64,000 nt of DNA from JAWLHJ01 sp039587535 (GTDB taxonomy: Bacteria > Gemmatimonadota > Gemmatimonadetes > Longimicrobiales > Gaopeijiaceae). The notes below the pieces were generated by a model. That model did not search any database. It had not been told where the DNA came from and was given only the letters and a program-made list of their open reading frames with translations. Positions 54,669 through 62,425 of this stretch are shown piece by piece. The stretch's first letter is position 1, and each line of letters begins with the position of its first letter. The position numbers and the translations under genes were made by a program. Location of the stretch: the NCBI GenBank assembly GCA_039587535.1, contig JBDHIF010000014.1, positions 1 to 64,000 on the forward strand, read 5' to 3'.

Positions 54669-57107
54669 TCATCGTCTCTCCCGCGCGTCGTCCGTCGTGG
54701 CTGGTCTACGCTTCATCCGGAAAGCGGCGCTGTTCACCACGCCGAGCACGAACGAAGAGATACGATAGTCGTTCTCCGACGCCTCGGCCGTGATCCGGCG
54801 AATCACGGGTCGATCGAAGTACTCGACGCGCCGCCCCAGCGCGTACGCCATCAGGTTCGACGTGAAGGTGCGGAAGAACGGCTCGCGGTAGCGCACGAGC
54901 GCTTCCCGGAGGTCCGTCGGCCCGTCGAGGGGGGTCCCATCCCACAGCTGGCCGGAGGGATCGACCCTGTTCCCGGCATCGTTGATCCGCCACTCACCCG
55001 TCACGTCGAAATTCTCGAGTGCGAGACCGAGCGGATCGATGTATTGATGGCAGCTGCTGCAAACGCTGTTCGCGCTGTGCATGGCCAAGCGCTCCTTCAC
55101 CGTGAGGGAGCGTCCTTCTCTCGAGCCTTCGGTCTCCTCGAGGCCAGGCACGCCCGGAGGGGGCGGAGGGGGCGGGCTGTTGAGGAGGACCTCCATCACC
55201 CATTTCCCTCTGAGCACGGGCGACGTGCGGTTCGCATGCGAGGTCTGGACGAGCACGCTTCCGTGCCCGAGAACGCCGCGCCGGTTCTCGTCCGGAAGCG
55301 GCACGCGACGGAAGTGGGCGCCCGAGATGCCCGGGATTCCGTAGAAGGCCGCGAGATCCTCGTTGACGAACGTGTAGTCCGCGGTGAGCAACTCGAGCAC
55401 GCTACGGTCCTGTCGGACCAGATGGGCGAACAGCATCTGGGTCTCGGTCCGCATATGCTCGCGGAGCGTGGCGTCGAACTGGGGCCACGTATCGGGATCC
55501 GGAGCCACGCCGTCGAGGTCCTGAAGCCGCATCCATTGCGCGAAGAATCGCGTGCTCAACCCCTCGGCCCGCGGGTCCGAGAGCATACGGAGCACTTGAC
55601 CTTCCCAGACGTCGTCACGAGCGAGGGTTCCCTCCTCGACGAGATCCAGCAGCTCCGCATCCGGGGGTAGGCCCCAGAGGAAGAAGGAAAGGCGCGAGGC
55701 CAGGTCCCGATCACTGAGCGGAAACACCCCACCCGGATCGGCATCGGACGGTATCGATTCGATTCGGAACAGGAAGTCCGCGCTGGACAGGATCCCCTGG
55801 AGCGCATTGCGGACCCCGACCTCGAAGCCTCCCTCGCCGACGCCTTCCTCATAGAAGCGCATGAGAATCTGTAGGTCCTGCTCCGTGGCGGGCCGCCGAT
55901 ATGCCTGGGTCGCGAGCCGCGTCAGGATCTCACGAGCACAGGCCCTCGCCTGCGCGTCCTCAGCCGGTCGACAGGTGAATATCCGCCGCCGCACGGGGTT
56001 GTCCGAAATCCCCGTAACTCGATCCGGCCCCGAGACCTTGAGCTGCCACAGGTGTGGGAGGATCGTCATTCCGTCGGCGGTTCCGATCTGGAGATCAGCC
56101 AGAGACTGCCGGACGGGGGCGATTACGTCTTCCTGAGGGCCATCGAACGTCTTGAGGAACGCGGCCGTGACTCTTCGCTGCCCCGCTCGAACGAAGATCG
56201 GCTCGGTCCGGCGTGTCTGCCCCGTGGGGTCGGATTCGTTCAGAAACCGATCCACCTCGATCATGGCGACCCGCTCGCCATCGATCGACAGCTCCAACTC
56301 CTCGCCTCGAGCCCATCGGCCGAAGAACGGGCCGTTCAGGTCCGTATAGAAGCTCGCGTCGAACGTATACCACCCATCCGCGACGAACGTGTGAAGGACC
56401 GAGATCCCTCCGCGCGTGCCGCGTGGTGCACCATCGACGCGCACCAGCTGAGAGCGGGTTCGCGGCGTGGTGTAGATGGCCTGGCTCCGCGTCGCGTTGC
56501 GGTCTCCCAAGGCCATGCGACTGATCTCGGCCGCTGCACGCAGGTAGGCATCGATGACCGTCGAGGACGGAGTCTGCACGTCCGCGATGTTGTCGAAGTT
56601 GTCGCTGTACGTGTCGGGGGGCAGAAAGGTCTCGGCGTCGATGGACAGCCCGAGAAGCGCCTCTATGGACCGCGCGTATTCGGCACGATTGAGTCGCTGG
56701 AACGCCCGATAGCCTGGCTCGGGCGTCTCTTCCGAGACTCCGTTCATCAGGGGCTCCAGCGTCTCCACCAACGCCTGGAGCGTATCCCCAGCCGGGCGGC
56801 GAGCCCCCGGGGGAGGCATCATGTTCAGCCGGAGCTTGGCGATGACGCGCTCGGTCGTCTCAGGCCAGTCGGCGGCTCGGCCGACGTCGTAGTCCTGTAA
56901 CGAGAGATTTCCCGTCAGCCGGCGAGGGTTGTGGCACCGGACGCAGTAATCCTCGACGACCTCGTTGAGCTCGACGGTGGATACGGCATTGGGCGCATGC
57001 GCCGGAGTCTCGTCGGACCCCGGTGACGCGTCGGTGGCATGGCCCCGGTCCCATCCTGCGCCCAAAGCCAGGGCGGCCACGGCCGCAGAGAGCGTGAAGA
57101 ACCTCAT
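54669..57107 (-). CDS. DUF1587/DUF1595/DUF1592/DUF1588/DUF1585 protein with two haem-c motifs, cassette C
   Basis: An 812-aa exported paralogue. Signal peptide LSAAVAALALGAG. Haem-c motifs CVRCH (55-59) and CSSCH (683-687). DUF1587 DNFDNIADVQTPSSTVIDAY, DUF1595 ILTRLATQAYRRPATEQDL, DUF1592 LASRLSFFLWGLPPDAELLD, DUF1588 LRGKWVMEVLLNSPPPPPPP, then IDPLGLALENFD. Its beta-rich ligand-binding-like region resembles copy A. It is the first gene of cassette C behind a well-formed sigma-70 promoter at 57201-57230. Confidence 0.9.
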   Translation of the reverse strand: MRFFTLSAAVAALALGAGWDRGHATDASPGSDETPAHAPNAVSTVELNEVVEDYCVRCHNPRRLTGNLSLQDYDVGRAADWPETTERVIAKLRLNMMPPPGARRPAGDTLQALVETLEPLMNGVSEETPEPGYRAFQRLNRAEYARSIEALLGLSIDAETFLPPDTYSDNFDNIADVQTPSSTVIDAYLRAAAEISRMALGDRNATRSQAIYTTPRTRSQLVRVDGAPRGTRGGISVLHTFVADGWYTFDASFYTDLNGPFFGRWARGEELELSIDGERVAMIEVDRFLNESDPTGQTRRTEPIFVRAGQRRVTAAFLKTFDGPQEDVIAPVRQSLADLQIGTADGMTILPHLWQLKVSGPDRVTGISDNPVRRRIFTCRPAEDAQARACAREILTRLATQAYRRPATEQDLQILMRFYEEGVGEGGFEVGVRNALQGILSSADFLFRIESIPSDADPGGVFPLSDRDLASRLSFFLWGLPPDAELLDLVEEGTLARDDVWEGQVLRMLSDPRAEGLSTRFFAQWMRLQDLDGVAPDPDTWPQFDATLREHMRTETQMLFAHLVRQDRSVLELLTADYTFVNEDLAAFYGIPGISGAHFRRVPLPDENRRGVLGHGSVLVQTSHANRTSPVLRGKWVMEVLLNSPPPPPPPGVPGLEETEGSREGRSLTVKERLAMHSANSVCSSCHQYIDPLGLALENFDVTGEWRINDAGNRVDPSGQLWDGTPLDGPTDLREALVRYREPFFRTFTSNLMAYALGRRVEYFDRPVIRRITAEASENDYRISSFVLGVVNSAAFRMKRRPATTDDARERR

Positions 57108-57140
57108 GGAACAGCCTCCGTGGCACCTTCGAGAGAGGTG

Positions 57141-57185
57141 GGGCCATTGGCCCGGCGCACTGGGACTGGCATCCGTTCCAGTCCC
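57141..57185 (-). promoter_or_regulatory. Two hairpins in the 5' leader of cassette C
   Basis: Read on the minus strand, the first is a perfect 8-bp stem GGGACTGG/CCAGTCCC (57162-57185) with an 8-base loop, and the second is GGGCC-AAT-GGCCC (57141-57153). Both lie between the predicted transcription start (near 57193) and the ATG at 57107. They could control mRNA stability or translation. The rest of the 324-base gap to pilC (57108-57431) holds only the promoter and the pilC terminator. Confidence 0.5.
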
Positions 57186-57200
57186 TTAGGCACTACCTCC

Positions 57201-57230
57201 GTAATACCGGCAGCCGGACGCGCTTGTCAA
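57201..57230 (-). promoter_or_regulatory. Sigma-70-type promoter of cassette C
   Basis: Minus strand TTGACA (57225-57230), an 18-base spacer and TATTAC (57201-57206), about 95 bases before the DUF1592 ATG. Strong match, suggesting basal expression of this cassette. No equally good promoter was found in front of cassettes A and B. Confidence 0.65.
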
Positions 57231-57372
57231 GCAAAACGGGCACGATTCGCGGATCTCTCCGCTAAGGCCAGCGCGCGGGGAAATCCCCGACGCGGACAGT
57301 CGAGCGCCTCCCGGCACCGCCCCCGCGGCGCATCCCCAAGCGAGTGGCACGCTCACCCACCGGAAACAGCAA

Positions 57373-57405
57373 GCGGGCCCCGGGGGAGGATCCCCCGGAG
57401 CCCGC
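57373..57405 (-). terminator. Terminator after pilC
   Basis: A 15-bp stem with one C-A mismatch (GCGGGC-C-CCGGGGGA pairing) and a three-base loop, 26 bases past the pilC stop on the minus strand. It is followed by TTGCTGTTT, a weak U-rich tract. Confidence 0.7.
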
Positions 57406-57431
57406 CACACACCATGTGCGTACAGTAGTGG

Positions 57432-58634
57432 TTACTGCACCGCGTTGATCATGTCGAAGATCGGCAGATACATCGCCACGATCATGCCGCCCACGATCAC
57501 ACCCAACACCACGATCATGATCGGCTCCATGGCCGCGAGCAGCGCATCCACCGCCGCGTCGACCTCTTCATCATAGAAGTCGGCGATCTTGGTGAGCATC
57601 TCATCCAAGCCACCGGTCTGCTCACCCACGTTGATCATCTGCACCACCATGGGGGGAAATACTCCGGACTCGCGGAGCGGCCCCGCGATGGTCTCACCAC
57701 CGGCGATGGACGCACGGGATCCCATGACGGCGTCGTGAATGACCCGGTTACCCGCGGTCTTCGCTGTGATCTCCAGACCCTCCAAGATGGAAACGCCGGA
57801 CGACACCAGCGTCCCGAGCGTCCGTGTGAACCGGGCCACGGCCGCCTTCCGTTGCAGATCGCCGAGGATGGGCATGGCCAGGATGAACCGGTCGATGAGC
57901 AACTGCCCACCGTCGGTTTGATAGAAAGACCGGAGGCCCACGACCGCCGCAACGATTCCGGCTCCGACCGCCCACCACCAAGCCTGTAGGAACGCCGACA
58001 TGCCGATGACGATCTGTGTCGGCAGCGGCAAGGGGATTCCCGCCGAAGCGAACATGGTCTGGAACGTGGGGATCACGAAAATGAGCAGGATCACAATGGC
58101 AGCGCCGGCCACCGAGAAGATCACCGCCGGATAGATCATCGCTCCCTTGATCTTCCGGATGAGCGCGTCGTTCTTCTCCAGGAAGGTCGCCAAGCGCAGC
58201 AGGATCGTATCCAGGATTCCGCCGGCCTCACCTGCCGCCACCATGTTCACGAACAGCTCGGTGAAGACCTTGGGATGTTTCTTCATGGCGTCGGCAAGCG
58301 TATTTCCCGACTCCACGTCGTAGAGCACCTCTGCGATGGTCTTGCGCAGCGCGGGGTTCTCCGTCTGCTCCGCGAGGATGTCCAGACTCTGGACCAGAGG
58401 CAAACCGGAGTTGATCATCGTCGCAAACTGTCGTGTGAAGATGACGATATCACGGGTCTTCACGCCGCTCCCGAAAGAGAACGTGATCTCCTTGGGCTTC
58501 TCGCGAACGGTGACTGGAATCAGCTTCTGCCGATGCAGATGGGCGAGCACGTCGTCCTTGCTCGACAGATCGATCTCGCCGGTCTGAACGTCTCCGCCGG
58601 ATGCGGGCCTGGCGCTGTAGCTGAAAACGGGCAT
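57432..58634 (-). CDS. pilC: Type IV pilus inner-membrane platform protein PilC
   Basis: A 400-aa GspF/PilC protein. It has two repeated cytoplasmic domains: TRQFATMINSGLPLVQSLDI with GEAGGILDTILLRLATFLE, and FTRTLGTLVSSGVSILEGLE with GEQTGGLDEMLTKIADFYDE. There are three TM helices. It connects the PilB and PilT motors to pilus assembly. It is the last gene of pilB-pilT-pilC, 32 bases after pilT. Confidence 0.95.
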   Translation of the reverse strand: MPVFSYSARPASGGDVQTGEIDLSSKDDVLAHLHRQKLIPVTVREKPKEITFSFGSGVKTRDIVIFTRQFATMINSGLPLVQSLDILAEQTENPALRKTIAEVLYDVESGNTLADAMKKHPKVFTELFVNMVAAGEAGGILDTILLRLATFLEKNDALIRKIKGAMIYPAVIFSVAGAAIVILLIFVIPTFQTMFASAGIPLPLPTQIVIGMSAFLQAWWWAVGAGIVAAVVGLRSFYQTDGGQLLIDRFILAMPILGDLQRKAAVARFTRTLGTLVSSGVSILEGLEITAKTAGNRVIHDAVMGSRASIAGGETIAGPLRESGVFPPMVVQMINVGEQTGGLDEMLTKIADFYDEEVDAAVDALLAAMEPIMIVVLGVIVGGMIVAMYLPIFDMINAVQ

Positions 58635-58666
58635 GGGACTACCTGACGGGTTCGTGTGGCCGAGGA

Positions 58667-59788
58667 CTACTCGGGTGCGGGTTCGCCGACCGCGCGCAGC
58701 AGCTCGGTCGGATCCGCGGACCGCTTGACCGCTTCGTTGAGGGTGATCTCGCCCTGGATATAGAGCATCTGAAGCGCATCATTCATGGTCTGCATCCCGT
58801 GCTTTTTCCCGGCCTGCATGAGCGAGTAGATCTGGTGGATCTTCTCGTCTCGGATGACCGCGCGGATCGCTGGGGTGCACATCATGATCTCCACGGCCGC
58901 GACCCGTCCCTTCCCCTTCGCCTTTGGAATGAGGGTCTGGGTGACGACCCCCTCCAAAACGAAGGCCAGCTGTGCCCTGATCTGGGCCTGCTGATGAGCG
59001 GGGAACGCATCGATGATCCGGTTGATGGACTCGGCAGCGGAGTTCGTGTGGAGCGTCGCGAACACCAAGTGACCGGTCTCGGCGATGGTCAGTGCCGCCG
59101 ACATGGTCTCCAGGTCCCGCATCTCACCGACCAGGATCACGTCCGGATCCTGACGGAGCGCATACTTCAGGGCGTTGGCGAATGTCTGCGTGTCCGCCCC
59201 CACCTCGCGCTGGTTGATCGTGCAATTCTGGTGCCGGTGAATGAACTCGATGGGGTCTTCGATGGTGATGATGTGGCTCTTCCGCTCGCGATTCACCTTG
59301 TCGACCATCGCGGCCAGCGTCGTGGACTTACCCGATCCGGTAGGCCCTGTAACGAGAACGAGGCCCCTCGGTCGGTCGGCCAACTTGTTGATGACCGGGG
59401 GTAATCCGAGCTTCTCGATGGACACGATCTCGTAGGGGATCTGGCGAATCGCCATCGCCACGCACCCGCGCTGTTTGTAAACGTTTCCCCTAAAACGCGA
59501 TAAATTTTGCACACCGAAAGAGAAGTCGAGCTCGTCGTCCGTCTCGAAGCGCTTCTTCTGATTCTCGGTCAGGATGGAGTACGCCAGGGACATGGTGTCC
59601 TTCGGCGCCAGCACCTGGCTGTGCGACGAGTTCACGAGATCCCCGTCGACCCGGAGCTTCGGGGGACTCCCTACGGTGACGTGGAGGTCCGAGGCGCCCC
59701 GCTGGATCATCTCCTGAAGAAGAGCTCTCAGGTTGAATTCCTGCTTGGGACGTCCCGGCGCGTCCACCGGTGAGGCCGGCTGATTCAT
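58667..59788 (-). CDS. pilT: Type IV pilus retraction ATPase PilT
   Basis: A 373-aa hexameric ATPase. Motifs are GASDLHVTVGSPP (N-terminal), Walker A VTGPTGSGKSTTLAAMVD, the Asp box IITIEDPIEFIH, the Walker B/His box VILVGEMRDLETMSAAL, GHLVFATLHTNSAAESINRI and the PilT-specific C-terminal AIRAVIRDEK. It powers pilus retraction, hence twitching and DNA uptake. A short AT-rich patch near 59476-59518 (encoding QNLSRFRGNVYKQ) contrasts with the GC-rich remainder. It starts 55 bases after pilB. Confidence 0.95.
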   Translation of the reverse strand: MNQPASPVDAPGRPKQEFNLRALLQEMIQRGASDLHVTVGSPPKLRVDGDLVNSSHSQVLAPKDTMSLAYSILTENQKKRFETDDELDFSFGVQNLSRFRGNVYKQRGCVAMAIRQIPYEIVSIEKLGLPPVINKLADRPRGLVLVTGPTGSGKSTTLAAMVDKVNRERKSHIITIEDPIEFIHRHQNCTINQREVGADTQTFANALKYALRQDPDVILVGEMRDLETMSAALTIAETGHLVFATLHTNSAAESINRIIDAFPAHQQAQIRAQLAFVLEGVVTQTLIPKAKGKGRVAAVEIMMCTPAIRAVIRDEKIHQIYSLMQAGKKHGMQTMNDALQMLYIQGEITLNEAVKRSADPTELLRAVGEPAPE

Positions 59789-59843
59789 CTGTATTCCTCT
59801 GAAGCGTTGGCGGGCGAGCGCGAAGCCCTCCGGTGAGTCCCCG

Positions 59844-61565
59844 TCAGTCGGCGACGGTGGTTTCCTTCACGATCTCCTCGAGCGAGGTGATGCCACGCTC
59901 GACCTTCTTGAGCCCGTCCTCGCGGAGGGTCAGCATTCCCTCGGAGCGGGCGAGCTCGCGGATCTCGTCCGTGCCCATCTCGTTCATGATGGCCTTACGC
60001 AGCGCGGTGGTCATGATCATCACCTCGTAGATGCCGCATCTTCCCTTGTATCCGCTTCCTCCGCACTCGTCGCACCCTTCCCCTTTGTAGAACGTGGTGC
60101 GCCCGGCCCAATCCAGAGGGACCTTGGCAGCGTTCAGATACTCCTCGGGGTAGGTCGTCTCGCGCTTGCAGCTCCCACAGATCCGGCGGGCGAGGCGCTG
60201 AGCAGAGACGAGATTCAGCGCGGAAGCCACGTTGAAGGGCTCCAGCCCCATGTCCAACAGGCGGGTGACGGTGCCCGCGCAATCGTTGGTATGGAGCGTC
60301 GACAGAACGAGGTGACCCGTCAGCGCCGCTTTGATGGCGATACCACCGGTGGCGAGGTCCCGGATCTCACCGACCATGATGATGTTCGGGTCCTGGCGGA
60401 GGAATGCCTTGAGTGCGGCCGCGAAATCCAGCCCGATCGCCGAGCGCACCAACACCTGATTGATCCCGTGGATGTTGTACTCCACCGGATCCTCGGCCGT
60501 CATGATGTTCGTGTCGATGGTGTTGATCTGCGACAACGCCGAATAGAGCGTGGTGGTCTTGCCCGACCCGGTCGGCCCGGTCACCAGCACCATCCCGTAG
60601 GGCCGCGAGATGGCCCACATGAAGTCCTTCTCGGCCTTCGCCTCGAACCCGAACTTCGTCAGGTCGAAGGTCAGGTTGCCCTTGTCGAGGATCCGGAGCA
60701 CGATCTTTTCCCCGAAGATCACCGGGAGCGTGGACACGCGGAAATCGACGACCTTGTTCTTGAGCTTCAGCTTGATCCGTCCATCCTGGGGAACTCGCCG
60801 CTCAGCGATGTTGAGATCCGCCAGAATCTTGATCCGGGAGGTCAGGGCCGCCTTCATCTTCATGGGCGGCTTCATGACCTCCTGGAGCGCTCCATCGATG
60901 CGGTAGCGGACCCGAAGCTCCTTCTCGTACGGCTCGATGTGGATATCGGAGACACCCTTGAGCACCGCATCGGTGAGCAGCCCGTTGATGAACTTGACGA
61001 CTGGAGCCGAGTCAATCTCCGCCGCCAGGGCCGAGTAGTCTTCGTCCTCTTCCTCCTCGATGACTTCGACCTCGTCGAATTCTCCCCACCCTTCGATGAG
61101 CTCGCTGATCTGCTCTTCCTCGAAGGCGCCGTAGTAGCCCTCGAGGTGCTTTCGGATCGTGTACTCCCCGACGATCACCGGCTCGATGTCCAGCTTCGTG
61201 ATGAACTTCAGGTCATCGATCGCGGAGAAATCCGTGGGGTTGGTCATCGCCACGGTCAGCGTCCGCCCCACTCGCCGAAGTGGAAGCACGAGATGCTTCT
61301 GCGCGACGCTCGCCGAGATCAGCTTCAGGATCTTCGGGTCGACGTTGAACTTGTCCAAGTCCACGGCGGGCACCCGGTACTGGCGGGCGAGCATCCGCGT
61401 GAGCTCGCCTTCTTCGACGAAGCCCAGGTGGACCAGCGCGTAGCCGATGTGGTGGCCGCTCGCCTTCGCTTCGGCAAGGCCCTCTTTGAGCTGCGCTTCC
61501 GTGATGAGTCCCTCGCGGACGAACAGATCCCCGAGTCGGATTTCTCGAACGGCCTTGGCTGCCAT
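59844..61565 (-). CDS. pilB: Type IV pilus extension ATPase PilB
   Basis: A 573-aa ATPase. The N-terminal MshEN domain has LGDLFVREGLITEAQLKEGL, then an acidic linker. The core holds VSDIHIEPYEKELRVRYRID, Walker A VTGPTGSGKTTTLYSALS, ITAEDPVEYN-type Asp box (MTAEDPVEYNIHGINQV), IIMVGEIRDLATGGIAI and the tetracysteine zinc site CGSC...CDECGGSGYKGRCGIYE. MshEN domains bind c-di-GMP in several homologues. The ATG is preceded by AAGGGGAA. It heads the pilB-pilT-pilC operon. Confidence 0.95.
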   Translation of the reverse strand: MAAKAVREIRLGDLFVREGLITEAQLKEGLAEAKASGHHIGYALVHLGFVEEGELTRMLARQYRVPAVDLDKFNVDPKILKLISASVAQKHLVLPLRRVGRTLTVAMTNPTDFSAIDDLKFITKLDIEPVIVGEYTIRKHLEGYYGAFEEEQISELIEGWGEFDEVEVIEEEEDEDYSALAAEIDSAPVVKFINGLLTDAVLKGVSDIHIEPYEKELRVRYRIDGALQEVMKPPMKMKAALTSRIKILADLNIAERRVPQDGRIKLKLKNKVVDFRVSTLPVIFGEKIVLRILDKGNLTFDLTKFGFEAKAEKDFMWAISRPYGMVLVTGPTGSGKTTTLYSALSQINTIDTNIMTAEDPVEYNIHGINQVLVRSAIGLDFAAALKAFLRQDPNIIMVGEIRDLATGGIAIKAALTGHLVLSTLHTNDCAGTVTRLLDMGLEPFNVASALNLVSAQRLARRICGSCKRETTYPEEYLNAAKVPLDWAGRTTFYKGEGCDECGGSGYKGRCGIYEVMIMTTALRKAIMNEMGTDEIRELARSEGMLTLREDGLKKVERGITSLEEIVKETTVAD

Positions 61566-61682
61566 CAGTGATCGTTCCCCTTCAGCACGGAGTTGGGAGG
61601 CGACGGCACATCGCGAGTTTCCAAAATACGGTTCCCCCCCAGCACTCTACAAGCTTCGTATTCAGACCCCCTCCCCCACCCC

Positions 61683-62339
61683 TCATCCCCCCCCGGAAAC
61701 AAAGACATATGGCCGAAGGCGGGCCACGGTGGCCGGGCCGATGCCCGAAACGCGCTCCAGGTCCTCGACAGATCTAAACATTTGTTTTTCGCGCACCTCG
61801 AGGATCCGCTGTGCCAATGCAGGACCGATACCCGGAAGGACCGTCAACTCGTCGGCCGACGCCGTGTTCACGTCCACGACCCCCCCGGTCACTGAGGTCG
61901 CCCCCGCCGACCTGGATGGTTCCCGCCCTCCCGCGGCGGGCGGTGGGCGATCCAGATCGAGCAGCGGTCGAAGCCGCTCGACGGTGGCGTCGCCGATCCC
62001 CCTCACAGTCGACAGGTCCTCAGCCCGTCTGAACCTCAGCCCTCTTTCACGTGCTGTGACGATCGCCCGGGCGGTCGCGGGCCCTACCCCTGGAAGCCGG
62101 TCGAGCTCGACCTCATCCGCACGGTTCGGGTCGACACGCTCCCCGGGCCTGAGCGGCCGCGATCGCGCGGCCTCTTCCTCGACCGCCTCTAAACTCTCTT
62201 CGAGGAGTTGGTCGAGGACGTCCTGGCCGCTCGACCGCTGCGTCTCGGGCACGGCCTCCGCCCACGCCCATCGGGCCGAGCTCACCAGCACCAGCACCAT
62301 GACCGCCCGCCTAAGGGCTCGTGATTCCGCGTCGTGCAT
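61683..62339 (-). CDS. Exported ComEA-like protein with two helix-hairpin-helix units
   Basis: A 218-aa protein. The N-terminal hydrophobic stretch AVMVLVLVSSARWAWA is a signal peptide. Two HhH DNA-binding units follow: DPNRADEVELDRLPGVGPAT with GIGDATVERLRPLL, and DVNTASADELTVLPGIGPAL with GIGPATVARLRPYV. Usual ComEA has one unit. In competent bacteria ComEA binds incoming DNA in the periplasm, so the gene beside pilBTC points to DNA uptake. It lies upstream of pilB by 117 bases on the same strand. Confidence 0.85.
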   Translation of the reverse strand: MHDAESRALRRAVMVLVLVSSARWAWAEAVPETQRSSGQDVLDQLLEESLEAVEEEAARSRPLRPGERVDPNRADEVELDRLPGVGPATARAIVTARERGLRFRRAEDLSTVRGIGDATVERLRPLLDLDRPPPAAGGREPSRSAGATSVTGGVVDVNTASADELTVLPGIGPALAQRILEVREKQMFRSVEDLERVSGIGPATVARLRPYVFVSGGG

Positions 62340-62425
62340 CCTGAAGGGTGACCCAACGGACGCGGCAGGGGCATGGCGGACCGCGCCAGCGCGCGGGTCG
62401 GGGGGGAAGACTAGCCGGTCGTATG

